Below are positions 1 through 10,213 of a DNA stretch of 64,000 nucleotides, one piece after another. The position numbers and the translations under genes are program-made. This stretch comes from Micromonospora sonchi (GTDB taxonomy: Bacteria; Actinomycetota; Actinomycetes; Mycobacteriales; Micromonosporaceae). Position 1 is the first letter of the stretch, and each line of letters starts with the position of its first letter. The notes under the pieces are model-generated. The model did not search any database and was not told the origin of the DNA. It was given only the letters and a program-made list of their open reading frames with translations. Location of the stretch: the NCBI RefSeq assembly GCF_014646235.1, contig NZ_BMNB01000011.1:141228-205227 (forward strand), written 5' to 3'.

Positions 1-30
1 GCGCGGGCGAGAGGACGTGCGCGCTGGTGC

Positions 31-891
31 TCACGTGAGTTCGGGTGCTCCCGCGTCCCGGGCGAGCCACTGCTGCTCCAACTGCTTGAGCGCCCCGTCC
101 GCGGAGAGTTTCCCCACCGCGCCGCTGACGCAGCCGGTGAGCGGGGAGTCCTTGTCCAGCAGCAGGCCGAACGCCTCCGGGGTGCCCACCTGGGGCAGTT
201 GGCCGACGATCACCGCGTCGTCGATCTCCGCGCCGGTGATGTAGAAGGCGGTGGGCAGGTCCACCACCAGACCGTCGAGCTGGCCGTTCTGGAGGGCCTT
301 CTTGGCGTCGTCGTTGCTGTTGTAGACCTGCGGCTCGACCGTCGGCTTGATCACGTCGGTGATCGCCTGGTAGCTGGTCGTGCCGACCTGGGCGCCGAGC
401 TTGGCGGCGCGGAGATCGGCCAGCGCGGTCTTCCCGGCGATCTTGGAGGACTTCAGCGCGATGACGGTCTGCCGCACCAGGTAGTAGGGGGCGGAGAAGT
501 CCACCGCCTGCTTGCGCTCTTCGGTGATGGAGAACTGGTTGATGTCGAAGTCGAACTCCTTCGGACCGGGCGCGACGGCGGAGTCGAACCGCACCCGGGT
601 CCAGACGACGTCCTCGCGGGCGTAGCCGAGCTTCTCGGCCACCGCGTAGGCGACCGCGGACTCGAAGCCCTCGCCGTTGTCGGGTTTGTCGTCGACGAAC
701 CACGGCTGGTAGGCCGGCTCGTCGGTGGCGATGGTGAGCTTGCCCGCTGTCCGGGTGGGCAGGCTCTCCTTGCTGCAAGGCGCGCCCACGGTGGGCATGG
801 GCGTGGGGGTGGCCTGCGGGCTGCAGGCGCCGACCGCGAGCAGAACACCGGCGGCGGTGGCGAGCCGGAGGATGCGTGAGGTGCTGACCAT
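31..891 (-). CDS. Polar amino-acid ABC transporter substrate-binding lipoprotein
   Basis: Probable extracytoplasmic solute-binding lipoprotein of a polar amino-acid (glutamate-type) ABC importer, 286 residues. The chosen ATG is followed by a basic n-region, a hydrophobic stretch and a lipobox ending at Cys23 (VGAC). The mature part has the family pattern: LTIATD near the start, [40 protein letters not shown] in pieces, and [13 protein letters not shown] before the second lobe. No permease or ATPase gene lies beside it here; partners may be left of the window. It diverges from hisE across a 139-base gap. Ligand is not determinable from sequence. Confidence 0.85.
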   Translation of the reverse strand: MVSTSRILRLATAAGVLLAVGACSPQATPTPMPTVGAPCSKESLPTRTAGKLTIATDEPAYQPWFVDDKPDNGEGFESAVAYAVAEKLGYAREDVVWTRVRFDSAVAPGPKEFDFDINQFSITEERKQAVDFSAPYYLVRQTVIALKSSKIAGKTALADLRAAKLGAQVGTTSYQAITDVIKPTVEPQVYNSNDDAKKALQNGQLDGLVVDLPTAFYITGAEIDDAVIVGQLPQVGTPEAFGLLLDKDSPLTGCVSGAVGKLSADGALKQLEQQWLARDAGAPELT

Positions 892-1030
892 GGCGGACAG
901 CGTACGGCCAGCATCGGTGAGCGTCGAAGAGGTGTCCCACCAGAGCGGTAGGAAATGGTGGTCCCGCCGATCGGTTATTGCCGGACCCGGTGCGTGCGGC
1001 GACCGAGGGCAACTGGGAGAATCCGGATCC

Positions 1031-1294
1031 GTGAAGACGTTCGAGGAGTTGTTCGCCGAGCTGCAGGCCAAGGCCGCCGCCGGCACCCCCGGCTCGGGCA
1101 CGGTCGCCGCGCTGGAGAAGGGGGTGCACTTCATCGGCAAGAAGGTGGTCGAGGAGGCGGCCGAGTCGTGGATGGCGGCCGAGCACGAGGGGCCTGAGCG
1201 CGCCGCCGAGGAGATCTCCCAGCTGCTCTACCACGTCCAGGTGCTGATGCTCGCCAGCGGCCTCGAGCTGAAGGACGTCTACCGACATCTCTGA
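1031..1294 (+). CDS. hisE: Phosphoribosyl-ATP diphosphatase
   Basis: Second step of histidine biosynthesis: hydrolyses phosphoribosyl-ATP to phosphoribosyl-AMP and diphosphate in the cytoplasm. The 87-residue product has the all-alpha MazG-like fold signature: [13 protein letters not shown] at the N-terminus, KKVVEEAAE (metal-binding acidic helix), and EEISQLLYH near residue 65. A GTG start is chosen because it gives the usual family length and has GGGAGA about 10 bases upstream. hisG follows 44 bases later on the same strand, the usual actinobacterial pairing, with the rest of the his genes elsewhere. Confidence 0.95.
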   Translation: MKTFEELFAELQAKAAAGTPGSGTVAALEKGVHFIGKKVVEEAAESWMAAEHEGPERAAEEISQLLYHVQVLMLASGLELKDVYRHL

Positions 1295-1338
1295 GTGCCT
1301 GCCGTCGACCACATACCGATCGAATGGAGCACTCCGTC

Positions 1339-2184
1339 ATGCTGCGTGTCGCCGTACCCAACAAGGGCACCCTGGCCGAGTCGGCCGCCCAGATGCTGTG
1401 CGAGGCGGGCTACCGCCAGCGCACCGACCCGAAGGACCTGGTCTGCCGGGACGAGCAGAACGATGTCGAATTCTTCTATCTGCGACCGAAGGACATCGCC
1501 ACCTACGTCGGCTCCGGTGATCTGGATGTCGGCATCACCGGCCGCGATCTGCTGATCGACTCCGGCGCCCCGGCCGAGGAGGTGCTCGACCTGAACTTCG
1601 GCCGGGCCACCTTCCGCTTCGCCGCCCGGCCCGACGACGTCGACGACGTACAGGCGCTGGGCGGGCACCGGATCGCCACCGCGTACCCGGGACTGGTCGA
1701 ACGCCACCTGGTCGAGTTGGGCGTCAAGGCCGACGTGATCCGGCTCGACGGCGCGGTGGAGAACGCCATCCGCCTCGGCGTGGCCGACGTGGTCGCCGAC
1801 GTGGTTGAGACCGGCGCCACCCTGCGCCAGGCCGGTCTGGTGGTCTTCGGCGAGCCGCTGCTGCGCTCCTCGGCGGTGCTGGTACGCCGCATCGGCGCGA
1901 CGCCCCACCCGCAGGCGGCGCAGTTGCTGCGCCGGCTGCACGGGGTGCTGGTGGCCCGCCGGTACGTGATGCTCGCCTACGACGTGCCGGCCGGTCTGCT
2001 GGACCGGGCCAGCTCGCTGACTCCCGGCATAGAGTCACCGACGGTCTCCCCGCTGCACCGCGAGGGCTGGGTGGCGGTGCAGGCGATGGTGCTCCGCGAC
2101 GACGTGCACCGGATCATGGACGAGCTCTACGAGCTGGGCGCCCGGGCGATCCTGGTCACCAACATCCACGCCTGCCGGCTGTGA
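1339..2184 (+). CDS. hisG: ATP phosphoribosyltransferase (long form)
   Basis: First, feedback-controlled step of histidine biosynthesis: condenses ATP with PRPP. The 281-residue length fits the long HisG form with a C-terminal ACT-like regulatory domain (about residues 210-281) and no HisZ subunit. MLRVAVPNKG opens the protein, and FLRPKDIATYVGSGDLDVGI is the conserved N-terminal region. The internal ATG at 1339 is preferred over an in-frame ATG at 1324, because GGAG at 1326-1329 is correctly spaced for it and homologues begin MLRVA. The stop overlaps the next start in a GTGA tetranucleotide. Confidence 0.95.
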   Translation: MLRVAVPNKGTLAESAAQMLCEAGYRQRTDPKDLVCRDEQNDVEFFYLRPKDIATYVGSGDLDVGITGRDLLIDSGAPAEEVLDLNFGRATFRFAARPDDVDDVQALGGHRIATAYPGLVERHLVELGVKADVIRLDGAVENAIRLGVADVVADVVETGATLRQAGLVVFGEPLLRSSAVLVRRIGATPHPQAAQLLRRLHGVLVARRYVMLAYDVPAGLLDRASSLTPGIESPTVSPLHREGWVAVQAMVLRDDVHRIMDELYELGARAILVTNIHACRL

Positions 2185-3161
2185 GACCGCCCCCGTCGGC
2201 CGTCGCGCTCGCCCTGGTCACCCTCGGCGGAGCCGCCTCGGCCGCGCAGGGCGCGATCAACGCCGAACTCGGCCAGCGGGTCGGCAACGCCACCCTGGGC
2301 GCCCTCGTCAACAACCTCGGCGGGACCCTGCTGATCCTGGTCGGGCTGCTGGTGCTGCCGTCGATGCGCACCGGGCTGGTCGCGCTGCGGCGGGCCCGGC
2401 TGCCCTGGTGGTCGTACCTGGGCGGGTTGGGTGGGGCGGCCATCGTGCTGGTCGCCGCGTACGCCGTCCCGGTGCTGGGCGTCGCGGTGTTCACCATCGC
2501 GCAGGTCGCCGGCAACGGTTTCGGCGGGTTGGCGTCGGACCGGGCCGGCCTCGCCCCGGTGGGTCGGCTGCCGCTCAGCCCGCCCCGGGTGGCCGGGGCG
2601 TTGCTCGGGATGGCGGCGGTGGCCCTGGCCCAGGTCGGCCAGCCCGTCGGTGACCTGGCCGTCGGCGTGCTCCTACTCACGGTGGCCGCCGGGATCGGTG
2701 TCGCGTTGCAGACCGCGCTCAACGGGCGGATCTCCGCGGCCGGCTCGGCCGCCGCCGGGGTCGCGGTGAACTTCGTCGTCGCTACGCCGGCGGTGCTGCT
2801 CGTCGCGGCGCTCGCCGGCGCGTTCACCGGCCCGCCGGTGAGCTGGCCGACCGGCTGGCACCTCTACCTCGGTGGGCTGCTCGGCGTCGGCATCGTGGCC
2901 AGTCTGGTGCTGGGGGTACGCGCGGCCGGCGTGCTGCGTACCGGCCTCGCTCTGGTCGGCGGGCAACTCGCCGGCGCGCTGCTGCTGGACGTGCTGCTGC
3001 CGGACGGGCCGGGAGCCCGGCTGCCGGTGCTGGCCGGTGCGCTGCTCACCCTGCTCGCGGTGCTGATCACCGGCCGCCGGTCCCGCCCGGCCCCGCCCGA
3101 GGCCGGCCTCCGTGTGGCGCCGGACGCTGCGCCGGCGCGGGATGACAGACTGGTGCCATGA
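2181..3161 (+). CDS. DMT-family (YdcZ/DUF606-like) membrane permease
   Basis: Integral membrane protein of 326 residues with about ten hydrophobic helices. It consists of two homologous halves, each with the glycine/alanine-rich YdcZ (DUF606) pattern: GAASAAQGAINAELGQRVGN and LVNNLGG in half 1, and GVALQTALNGRISAAGSAAAGV with VNFVV in half 2. Such two-domain proteins belong to the drug/metabolite transporter superfamily; substrate is unknown. The GTG start overlaps the hisG stop by four bases, so translation is probably coupled, although a histidine role need not follow. Confidence 0.8.
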   Translation: MRPPPSAVALALVTLGGAASAAQGAINAELGQRVGNATLGALVNNLGGTLLILVGLLVLPSMRTGLVALRRARLPWWSYLGGLGGAAIVLVAAYAVPVLGVAVFTIAQVAGNGFGGLASDRAGLAPVGRLPLSPPRVAGALLGMAAVALAQVGQPVGDLAVGVLLLTVAAGIGVALQTALNGRISAAGSAAAGVAVNFVVATPAVLLVAALAGAFTGPPVSWPTGWHLYLGGLLGVGIVASLVLGVRAAGVLRTGLALVGGQLAGALLLDVLLPDGPGARLPVLAGALLTLLAVLITGRRSRPAPPEAGLRVAPDAAPARDDRLVP

Positions 3162-3673
3162 GCGAGCGGCAGGAGGCAGCACTGCCGGGTTCCGGCCCGG
3201 CGGTCGGCACCGACGTGATCACTCTTCGACCCCGGCGCATCCGGCTGGTCTGCTGGAGTTCGGCGGTCGTGCTGGTGGTGCTGTTCGCGGTGATCGCCAC
3301 CACGCTGACCGGGCCCACCGGAAACGGCTTCGGCACCTTCCAGCGTGGTGACCAGTTGGCCATGATCGGGCTCGGCATTCTCTTCGCCCTCGGTTCCCTG
3401 CTCTTCACCCGTCCGCGGGTGGAGGCGGACGCGCGCGGCATCCGGGTTCGCAACGTGTTCGGCTCGTACGAGCTGCCCTGGGAGGTCGTCCGGGGGATCC
3501 GGTTCGACCGGGGTGCCCCGTGGGCGGCCCTGGAGCTGTACGACGACGATCTGCTGCCGGTGGTCGCGCTCCAGGCCGCCGACAAGCAGCTCGCCGTCGA
3601 CGGGGTCCGCGCCCTGCGCCGGCTGCATCAGGCGCATCTGGCCGCCCTCGCCGAGCGCGCCTCGCGTCGCTGA
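3158..3673 (+). CDS. PH-domain-containing small membrane protein
   Basis: 171 residues: a short cytoplasmic N-terminus, two transmembrane helices (about 33-50 and 66-85), then a bacterial PH-like domain (VEADARGIRVRN, YELPWEVVRGIRFDRG, ALELYDDDLLPV). Such proteins are common and uncharacterised in actinobacteria; a membrane-anchored interaction domain is the likely role. The ATG overlaps the preceding stop (ATGA), making it the last gene of the hisE-hisG-permease run. A promoter for the infC operon starts about 50 bases after its stop. Confidence 0.8.
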   Translation: MSERQEAALPGSGPAVGTDVITLRPRRIRLVCWSSAVVLVVLFAVIATTLTGPTGNGFGTFQRGDQLAMIGLGILFALGSLLFTRPRVEADARGIRVRNVFGSYELPWEVVRGIRFDRGAPWAALELYDDDLLPVVALQAADKQLAVDGVRALRRLHQAHLAALAERASRR

Positions 3674-3725
3674 TCCGCGTCCGGATTCGTCGCGTCGCTT
3701 CCGCAGTGGCGCGCCGCCCCCGGGT

Positions 3726-3755
3726 TTGGGCGGCGGGTCACCTAGGGTGTAGTGT
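3726..3755 (+). promoter_or_regulatory. Candidate sigma-A promoter for infC-rpmI-rplT
   Basis: TTGGGC at 3726-3731 and TAGTGT at 3750-3755 are separated by 18 bases, giving a predicted transcript start near 3762. That would leave an untranslated leader of about 250 bases before infC, the length expected for a regulated ribosomal-protein leader. Confidence 0.45.
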
Positions 3756-3916
3756 GGTCGAGTCGACCAGGCTGTCCGCATGCGCGGGTGGCCGTGAAAG
3801 TGGAGCGCCCTGCTCCCACCCGAGTCGCCGCCTTCGGTGGCCGGGTCCGGTCCCCGGTTCCGGGCACATCCCGGTTCCGGATGCACGATCCTGTGATCGT
3901 GCCGACCGGTCGAGCG

Positions 3917-3949
3917 GGCCCTGGCATGTGCCGGGGCCTTCTGCTTTCC
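3917..3949 (+). promoter_or_regulatory. infC leader hairpin (attenuator-like)
   Basis: In the 342-base gene-free stretch 3674-4015, GGCCCTGG at 3917-3924 pairs with CCGGGGCC at 3931-3938 (one T-G wobble) around a 6-base loop, followed directly by the pyrimidine-rich TTCTGCTTT. This looks like an intrinsic terminator placed inside the infC leader, about 70 bases before the start codon. infC operons are commonly controlled through their leaders; whether L20, IF3 or another signal acts here cannot be read from the sequence. Confidence 0.5.
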
Positions 3950-4015
3950 GGGCCGGTTCCCAACCGGGGGCCGCCGGGTCGGCTGACGGATGAAGAACCG
4001 ACTCGAGGAGGCCCC

Positions 4016-4684
4016 ATCAGCGTCGAACCACGCGTGAACGAGCAGATCCGGGCACGTGAGGTCCGACTGGTCGGCCCCGAGGGTGAGCAGGTGGGCATCG
4101 TCCCGCTGGAGCGCGCCCTTCAGCTGGCCGCGGACGTCGATCTGGACCTGGTCGAGGTAGCGCCGATGGCGCGCCCGCCGGTGTGCAAGCTCATGGACTT
4201 CGGCAAGTTCAAGTACGAGAGCGCACTGAAGGCGCGCGAAGCGCGGCGTAACCAGCAGCAGACCGTCATCAAGGAGATGAAGCTCCGGCCGAAGATCGAT
4301 CCGCACGACTACGAGACCAAGAAGGGTCACGTGGTGCGGTTCCTCAAGGCCGGCGACAAGGTCAAGGTGACGATCATGTTCCGTGGCCGCGAGCAGAGCC
4401 GCCCGGAGCTGGGCTACCGGCTCCTGCGCCGGCTCGAGTCCGAGATCACGGAACTGGGATATGTCGAGTCCGCTCCGAAGCAGGACGGCCGAAACATGAT
4501 CATGGTTCTCGCTCCGCATCGGGCCGTGAAGGCCTCCGCGGTCGCCGCCACGGCCTCCCGTGGCGGACCCCGGGAGCGGACCGCGGAGGAGCCCGCCGAC
4601 GCGGTGGCCGCCGAGTCTACGGCGACCAGTGAGAGCGCAGCAGCCGGTGAGACCGGCATGACCGCTGACACCAACGGTCAGTAA
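4016..4684 (+). CDS. infC: Translation initiation factor IF-3
   Basis: Binds the 30S subunit, discriminates start codons and prevents premature 50S joining. The 222-residue product has the N-domain ([40 protein letters not shown]), the basic linker ([19 protein letters not shown]) and the C-domain ([37 protein letters not shown]). The proposed start is the rare codon ATC ([10 protein letters not shown]), preceded by AGGAGG at 4006-4011. Non-canonical infC starts are a known autoregulatory device. GTG at 4034 is the alternative. An acidic Ala/Glu/Ser-rich tail of about 45 residues extends beyond the usual IF-3 end. Confidence 0.93.
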   Translation: MSVEPRVNEQIRAREVRLVGPEGEQVGIVPLERALQLAADVDLDLVEVAPMARPPVCKLMDFGKFKYESALKAREARRNQQQTVIKEMKLRPKIDPHDYETKKGHVVRFLKAGDKVKVTIMFRGREQSRPELGYRLLRRLESEITELGYVESAPKQDGRNMIMVLAPHRAVKASAVAATASRGGPRERTAEEPADAVAAESTATSESAAAGETGMTADTNGQ

Positions 4685-4703
4685 CAGGGGAGAAGGCGTA
4701 CCA

Positions 4704-4898
4704 ATGCCGAAGATGAAGAGCCACACGGGAATGGGCAAGCGGGTCCGTGTGACCGGCAGGGGCAAGATCGTTGCCGAGCAGGCCGGCAAGCGTCACCTGC
4801 TGGAGAAGAAGTCCTCGACCCGGACCCGCCGGCTGACCGGCACGGTCGAGGTGGCCAAGGCTGACGTCAAGCGCATCAAGAAGATGCTTGGCCGCTGA
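4704..4898 (+). CDS. rpmI: 50S ribosomal protein L35
   Basis: 64-residue, strongly basic protein with the L35 pattern: MPKMKSHTGMGKRV at the start, KRHLLEKKSSTRTRRL in the middle and DVKRIKKMLGR at the end. It is a structural component of the large ribosomal subunit. It lies 19 bases after infC with a GGGGAGAAGG ribosome-binding site, in the universally conserved infC-rpmI-rplT order. Confidence 0.97.
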   Translation: MPKMKSHTGMGKRVRVTGRGKIVAEQAGKRHLLEKKSSTRTRRLTGTVEVAKADVKRIKKMLGR

Positions 4899-4930
4899 CG
4901 CGCGCCACCTGAACCGAAGAAGGAGTTGAG

Positions 4931-5323
4931 ATGGCACGCGTCAAGCGGGCTGTGAACGCCCAGAAGAAGCGTCGTACCCTGCTGGAGACCGCGAGTGGCT
5001 ACCGCGGTCAGCGCTCCCGGCTGTACCGCAAGGCCAAGGAGCAGGTGCTGCACTCGATGCAGTACGCCTACCGGGACCGTCGCGACCGCAAGGGCGACTT
5101 CCGGCAGCTGTGGATCCAGCGGATCAACGCGGGCGCCCGCGCCAACGGGATGACCTACAACCGGCTGATCCAGGGCCTGCGTCTGGCCGGCATCGAGGTC
5201 GACCGCAAGATCCTCGCCGACCTGGCCGTCAACGACGCCGCCGCGTTCGCGGCGATCGTCGAGCTGGCCCGGACCGCGGTGCAGGCCGAGGGCACCGGCG
5301 GCGCGGCGGCCCAGGCCGCCTGA
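4931..5323 (+). CDS. rplT: 50S ribosomal protein L20
   Basis: Large-subunit assembly protein of 130 residues. [19 protein letters not shown], a long basic N-terminal helix ([17 protein letters not shown]), and [17 protein letters not shown] are diagnostic of L20. The start ATG has AGAAGGAG just upstream. It is the last gene of the infC operon; a GC-rich stem-loop follows its stop by 15 bases. L20 commonly represses its own operon through a leader structure, which may involve the hairpin at 3917-3949. Confidence 0.97.
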   Translation: MARVKRAVNAQKKRRTLLETASGYRGQRSRLYRKAKEQVLHSMQYAYRDRRDRKGDFRQLWIQRINAGARANGMTYNRLIQGLRLAGIEVDRKILADLAVNDAAAFAAIVELARTAVQAEGTGGAAAQAA

Positions 5324-5338
5324 TCCCCGCACCACGCG

Positions 5339-5375
5339 GCGAGGCGCCCCTCTTCTCAGACGGGGGGCGCCTCGC
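5339..5375 (+). terminator. Stem-loop terminator after rplT
   Basis: GCGAGGCGCCCC (5339-5350) and GGGGCGCCTCGC (5364-5375) form a perfect 12-bp stem with a 13-base loop, 15 bases past the rplT stop. No T-run follows, as is common for terminator-like hairpins in high-GC actinobacteria. Confidence 0.75.
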
Positions 5376-5397
5376 GCGCGTGTGCGGTGAGGACATG

Positions 5398-6195
5398 ATG
5401 CCCTTCACACCGCGTACGCCCCGGGTGGTCGCCGCCCGCCGGCTCCAGCGCCGCCGGGAACGCGAGGCCACCGGCCGGTTCCTGGCCGAGGGACCGCAGG
5501 CCGTCCGCGAGGCGCTGGCCCGCCCGCGTACCGTGGTCGAGCTGTTCGGCACCCCCGACGCCCTCGACCGGTACGCCGACCTGGCGGCGAGGGCCGCCGG
5601 CACCGACGTACCCGTGACCGAGGTGACCGACGAGGCGCTGGCGGCGCTGGCCGAGACCGTCGCCCCGCAGGGCCTGGTCGCCGTCTGCCGGCACCTCGAC
5701 GTGCCCCTGGCGACCGCGCTGGCCCGGGCCCCCCGGCTGGTCGCCGTGCTCGCCGGGATCCGTGACCCGGGCAACGCCGGCACCGTGCTGCGCACCGCCG
5801 ACGCGGCCGGCGCCGCCGCGGTGGTCTTCGCCGGGGACGCGGTCGACCCGTACAACGGCAAGTGCGTACGCTCGTCGGCCGGCAGCCTGTTCCACGTCGA
5901 CGTGGTCCGCGAACGCGACCCGGCCGCCGTGGTCGCGGCCGCGCGGTCCGCCGGCCTGGCCGTGCTCGCCGCCACCGGGTACGGCGAGGAGGACCTCGAC
6001 GAACTGGCCGACGCCGGCCGGCTCGCCGCACCCACCGCCTGGCTGTTCGGATCCGAGGCGCACGGCCTTTCCGAGGAGCTGGTCGAGGCCGCCGACGCCC
6101 GGGTCCGGGTGCCGCTGCACGGGCGGGCCGAGAGTCTCAACCTGGCTGCGGCCGCGGCGGTCTGCCTGTACGCTTCAGCGAGAGCGCAGCGCTGA
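5398..6195 (+). CDS. TrmH-family (SpoU) RNA 2'-O-ribose methyltransferase
   Basis: SAM-dependent methyltransferase of 265 residues with a SPOUT knot. It has an N-terminal RNA-binding (SpoU_sub_bind) part with RRREREATGRFLAEGPQAV, then the three SpoU motifs: GIRDPGNAGTVLRTADAAGA, LFGSEAHGLS and VRVPLHGRAESLNLAAAAAV. It probably methylates 23S rRNA. Of two adjacent ATGs (5395 and 5398) the second is spaced better from GTGAGG. Position between rplT and pheS is conserved in actinobacteria. Confidence 0.9.
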   Translation: MPFTPRTPRVVAARRLQRRREREATGRFLAEGPQAVREALARPRTVVELFGTPDALDRYADLAARAAGTDVPVTEVTDEALAALAETVAPQGLVAVCRHLDVPLATALARAPRLVAVLAGIRDPGNAGTVLRTADAAGAAAVVFAGDAVDPYNGKCVRSSAGSLFHVDVVRERDPAAVVAAARSAGLAVLAATGYGEEDLDELADAGRLAAPTAWLFGSEAHGLSEELVEAADARVRVPLHGRAESLNLAAAAAVCLYASARAQR

Positions 6196-6232
6196 CCCGA
6201 GGTCCGGCGCAGAGCACGAGGAGAACGCCCCC

Positions 6233-7476
<1,244 letters not shown>

Positions 7477-7515
7477 GGCGACGGGTACGAGTCACGGAGA
7501 CGGTGGATCAAAGTC

Positions 7516-10092
7516 ATGCGAGTTTCTGTCAGTTGGCTGCGGGAGTACGTCGACCTTCCCGACCTGTCCGTCGACGAGTTGGAGCGGGCCCTGATCGACC
7601 TCGGCATCGAGGTCGAGTCCATCGTGGACCTGACCGGCACGGTCACCGGGCAGCTGGTGGTCGGCGAGGTGCTGGAGATCGAGGAGCTGACCGGCTTCAA
7701 GAAGCCGATCCGGTTCTGCCGGGTGAACGTGGGCGCCGCCAACGGCACCGGCGAGCCGCAGGAGATCGTCTGCGGGGCGCGCAACTTCGCCCCCGGTGAC
7801 CGGGTGGTGGTGATCCTGCCCGGTGGGGTGCTGCCGGGCGGCTTCGCGATCGGCGCGCGCAGGACGTACGGGCGCAACTCCAACGGCATGATCTGCTCGG
7901 CGAAGGAGCTGGGGCTGGGCGACGACCACTCCGGCATCCTGGTGCTGCCCGAGCACGTCGTCGCCGAGCCCGGCGACGACGCGCGTCCGGTGGTCGGCCT
8001 CGACGACATCATCGTCGAGGTGGAGATCACCCCGGACCGGGGCTACCAGATGTCGCTGCGCGGGCTGGCCCGCGAGCTGGCGCACGCCCTCGGCGTCGAC
8101 TACTCCGACCGGGGCCGGATGCCCGCGACGGCCGGCACGGCCGAACCGGCGTACCCGGTCGAGGTGCGTGACCCGGTCGGCTGCGACCGGTACGCGGCCC
8201 GGATGGTGCGCGGCGTCGACCCGACGGCGCAGTCCCCGGAGTGGATGCAGCGGCGGCTCACCATCGCCGGCATCCGCAGCATCTCGCTGCCGGTCGACAT
8301 CACCAACTACGTGATGCTCGAACTCGGCCAGCCGATGCACGCCTTCGACGCGGACCGGATCGCTGGCCCGCTGGTGATCCGGCGGGCGGTACCGGGGGAG
8401 AAGCTGACCACGCTCGACGGGGTGACCCGCGCGCTCGCGGCCGAGGACATGGTCATCTGCGACACCGGGCTGCCGAACCCGCTCGCCGGTGAAGGCGAGG
8501 GCATGCCGATCTCGCTCGCCGCCGTGATGGGCGGGGAGACCAGCGAGGTCCTGCCGAGCACCGTCAACGTGCTCTTCGAGGCCGCGCACTGGGACCCGGC
8601 GATGGTGGGGCGCACCGCGCGCCGGCACAAGCTGTTCAGCGAGGCCGCCAAGCGCTGGGAACGGGGGGTGGACCCGGCCCTGCCACTGGTCGCCCTGGAC
8701 CGGGCGGTCGCGCTGCTCACCGGGTACGCGGGCGGCACCGCCAGCGACGAGGTGCTGGACATCGACCACGTCCGGGCGCGTACCCCGGTCACCATGCCGG
8801 TCGACCTGCCCAGCCGGCGGGTCGGCGTGGACTACCCGCCGGCCCGGGTGGTCGCGCTGCTGGAACAGGTCGGCTGCACCGTGGCCCGGGGCACCGACCG
8901 GCTGACCGAGGATCCGGGTGAGGTGGGGGTCTCCGCCGGTGGTGGCGAGACGCTCGCCGTCACCCCGCCGACCTGGCGGCCCGACCTGACCGATCCGGCC
9001 GACCTGGTCGAGGAGGTGGTCCGGCTCGACGGGTACGACCATGTGCCGTCGCTGCTGCCGACCGCGCCGCCCGGCCGGGGGCTGACCTGGCAGCAGCGGC
9101 GCAACCGGGCGGTGTCCCGGTCGCTGGCCGAGCGGGGCTACGTCGAGGTCCTGGCGCACCCGTTCGTCTCCGCCGAGCTGGCCGACCGGTTCGGCCTGCC
9201 CGCCGACGATCCGCGCCGGCAGGCGGTGCGGCTGGCCAACCCGCTGTCGGAGGAGGAGCCGCTGCTGCGCACCACGCTGCTCGGCCCGCTGCTGGGCATC
9301 GTGCAGCGCAACCTCGGTCGTGGGCTGCGGGATCTGGCCCTCTACGAGATCGGCGCGGTCTTCCAGCCGCGACCGGGCGCGGGCCGCCCGCCGACGATGG
9401 GGGTGGACCGGCGGCCCACCGACGCGGAGTTCGCCGCCGCCGACGCGGTGGTCCCGCACCAGCCCCGGCACGTGGCCGTCGTGCTGACCGGCGAGCTCGA
9501 GCCGGCCGGCTGGTGGGGCCCCGGCCGCCCGGCCGGCTGGGCGGACGCCGTCGAGGCGGGCCGGGAGGTCCTCGCCGCTGCCGGGGTGCCGCCGGAGCGG
9601 GTGCGGGTGCGGGCCGCCGCGTACGCCCCCTGGCACCCGGGACGCTGTGCCGAACTGCTGGTCGACGGGACGGTGGTCGGCCACGCCGGCGAACTGCACC
9701 CGGCGGTGCTGGCGGCGTTGGAGCTGCCCCGGCGGACCAGCGCCATGGAGCTGGACCTGGACGCGCTGCCGGTGCCCCCGGTGACGCCCGCGCCGATGGT
9801 CTCCGGCTTCCCGCCGGCGTTGATCGACGTGGCGCTGGTGGTGGACGACTCGGTTCCCGCGCAGTCGGTGCAGCAGGCCCTCACCGAGGGTGCCGGCGAG
9901 CTGCTGGAGTCGGTGCGCCTGTTCGACGTGTACGCCTCGGCGCAGTTGGGCGTCGGGCGCAAGTCGCTGGCGTACAAGCTCACCTTCCGCGCCCCGGACC
10001 GCACCCTCACCAGCGAGGAGGCCGTCGCCGCCCGCGACGCCGCCGTGGCCCGCGCCGCCGAGCGTTTCGGCGCCACCCTCCGCGGCGGCTGA
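7516..10092 (+). CDS. pheT: Phenylalanyl-tRNA synthetase beta subunit
   Basis: Beta subunit of 858 residues, slightly longer than usual. It carries an N-terminal tRNA-binding OB fold (residues 40-150), B3/B4 editing domain (about 210-400), B5 domain (about 415-500), a class II-like core, and a C-terminal FDX-ACB domain (about 765-858) containing SLAYKLTFRAPDRTLTSEEA. It partners PheS in the cytoplasm. Start MRVSVSWLREYVDL is typical of the family. Two palindromic repeats follow immediately. Confidence 0.95.
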   Translation: MRVSVSWLREYVDLPDLSVDELERALIDLGIEVESIVDLTGTVTGQLVVGEVLEIEELTGFKKPIRFCRVNVGAANGTGEPQEIVCGARNFAPGDRVVVILPGGVLPGGFAIGARRTYGRNSNGMICSAKELGLGDDHSGILVLPEHVVAEPGDDARPVVGLDDIIVEVEITPDRGYQMSLRGLARELAHALGVDYSDRGRMPATAGTAEPAYPVEVRDPVGCDRYAARMVRGVDPTAQSPEWMQRRLTIAGIRSISLPVDITNYVMLELGQPMHAFDADRIAGPLVIRRAVPGEKLTTLDGVTRALAAEDMVICDTGLPNPLAGEGEGMPISLAAVMGGETSEVLPSTVNVLFEAAHWDPAMVGRTARRHKLFSEAAKRWERGVDPALPLVALDRAVALLTGYAGGTASDEVLDIDHVRARTPVTMPVDLPSRRVGVDYPPARVVALLEQVGCTVARGTDRLTEDPGEVGVSAGGGETLAVTPPTWRPDLTDPADLVEEVVRLDGYDHVPSLLPTAPPGRGLTWQQRRNRAVSRSLAERGYVEVLAHPFVSAELADRFGLPADDPRRQAVRLANPLSEEEPLLRTTLLGPLLGIVQRNLGRGLRDLALYEIGAVFQPRPGAGRPPTMGVDRRPTDAEFAAADAVVPHQPRHVAVVLTGELEPAGWWGPGRPAGWADAVEAGREVLAAAGVPPERVRVRAAAYAPWHPGRCAELLVDGTVVGHAGELHPAVLAALELPRRTSAMELDLDALPVPPVTPAPMVSGFPPALIDVALVVDDSVPAQSVQQALTEGAGELLESVRLFDVYASAQLGVGRKSLAYKLTFRAPDRTLTSEEAVAARDAAVARAAERFGATLRGG

Positions 10093-10096
10093 GGTG

Positions 10097-10152
10097 TAAG
10101 GAAGGGCCCCTTCTTAACGCCTGGTGCATAGGAAGGGGCCCTTCTTAACGCC
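10097..10152. repeat. Two palindromic intergenic repeat units
   Basis: Unit 1 (10097-10121) and unit 2 (10128-10152) share a core of GGAAGGG, a variable central base, then CCCTTC and CTTAACGCC. The 13-base cores GAAGGGCCCCTTC and GAAGGGGCCCTTC are exact reverse complements, so the units can pair with each other (13 bp, a terminator-like structure after pheT) or each can fold alone. The form suggests a dispersed intergenic repeat family; only these two copies are visible here. Confidence 0.7.
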
Positions 10153-10213
10153 CTGGCACCGCTCGCCGGGCTCTGGCCCGGCTTTGTTCCGGGGGAGACC
10201 GTTGGGGCGAGCC

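Noticed and set aside
2864..4789. Very long open frames on the minus strand opposite the DMT permease, PH-domain protein and infC (about 640 codons), and similar ones opposite pheT, argH and the DUF4082 genes
   Set aside because: They mirror the codon bias of the genes on the other strand, show low-complexity His/Arg/Gly/Pro composition, lack family motifs and have no ribosome sites.
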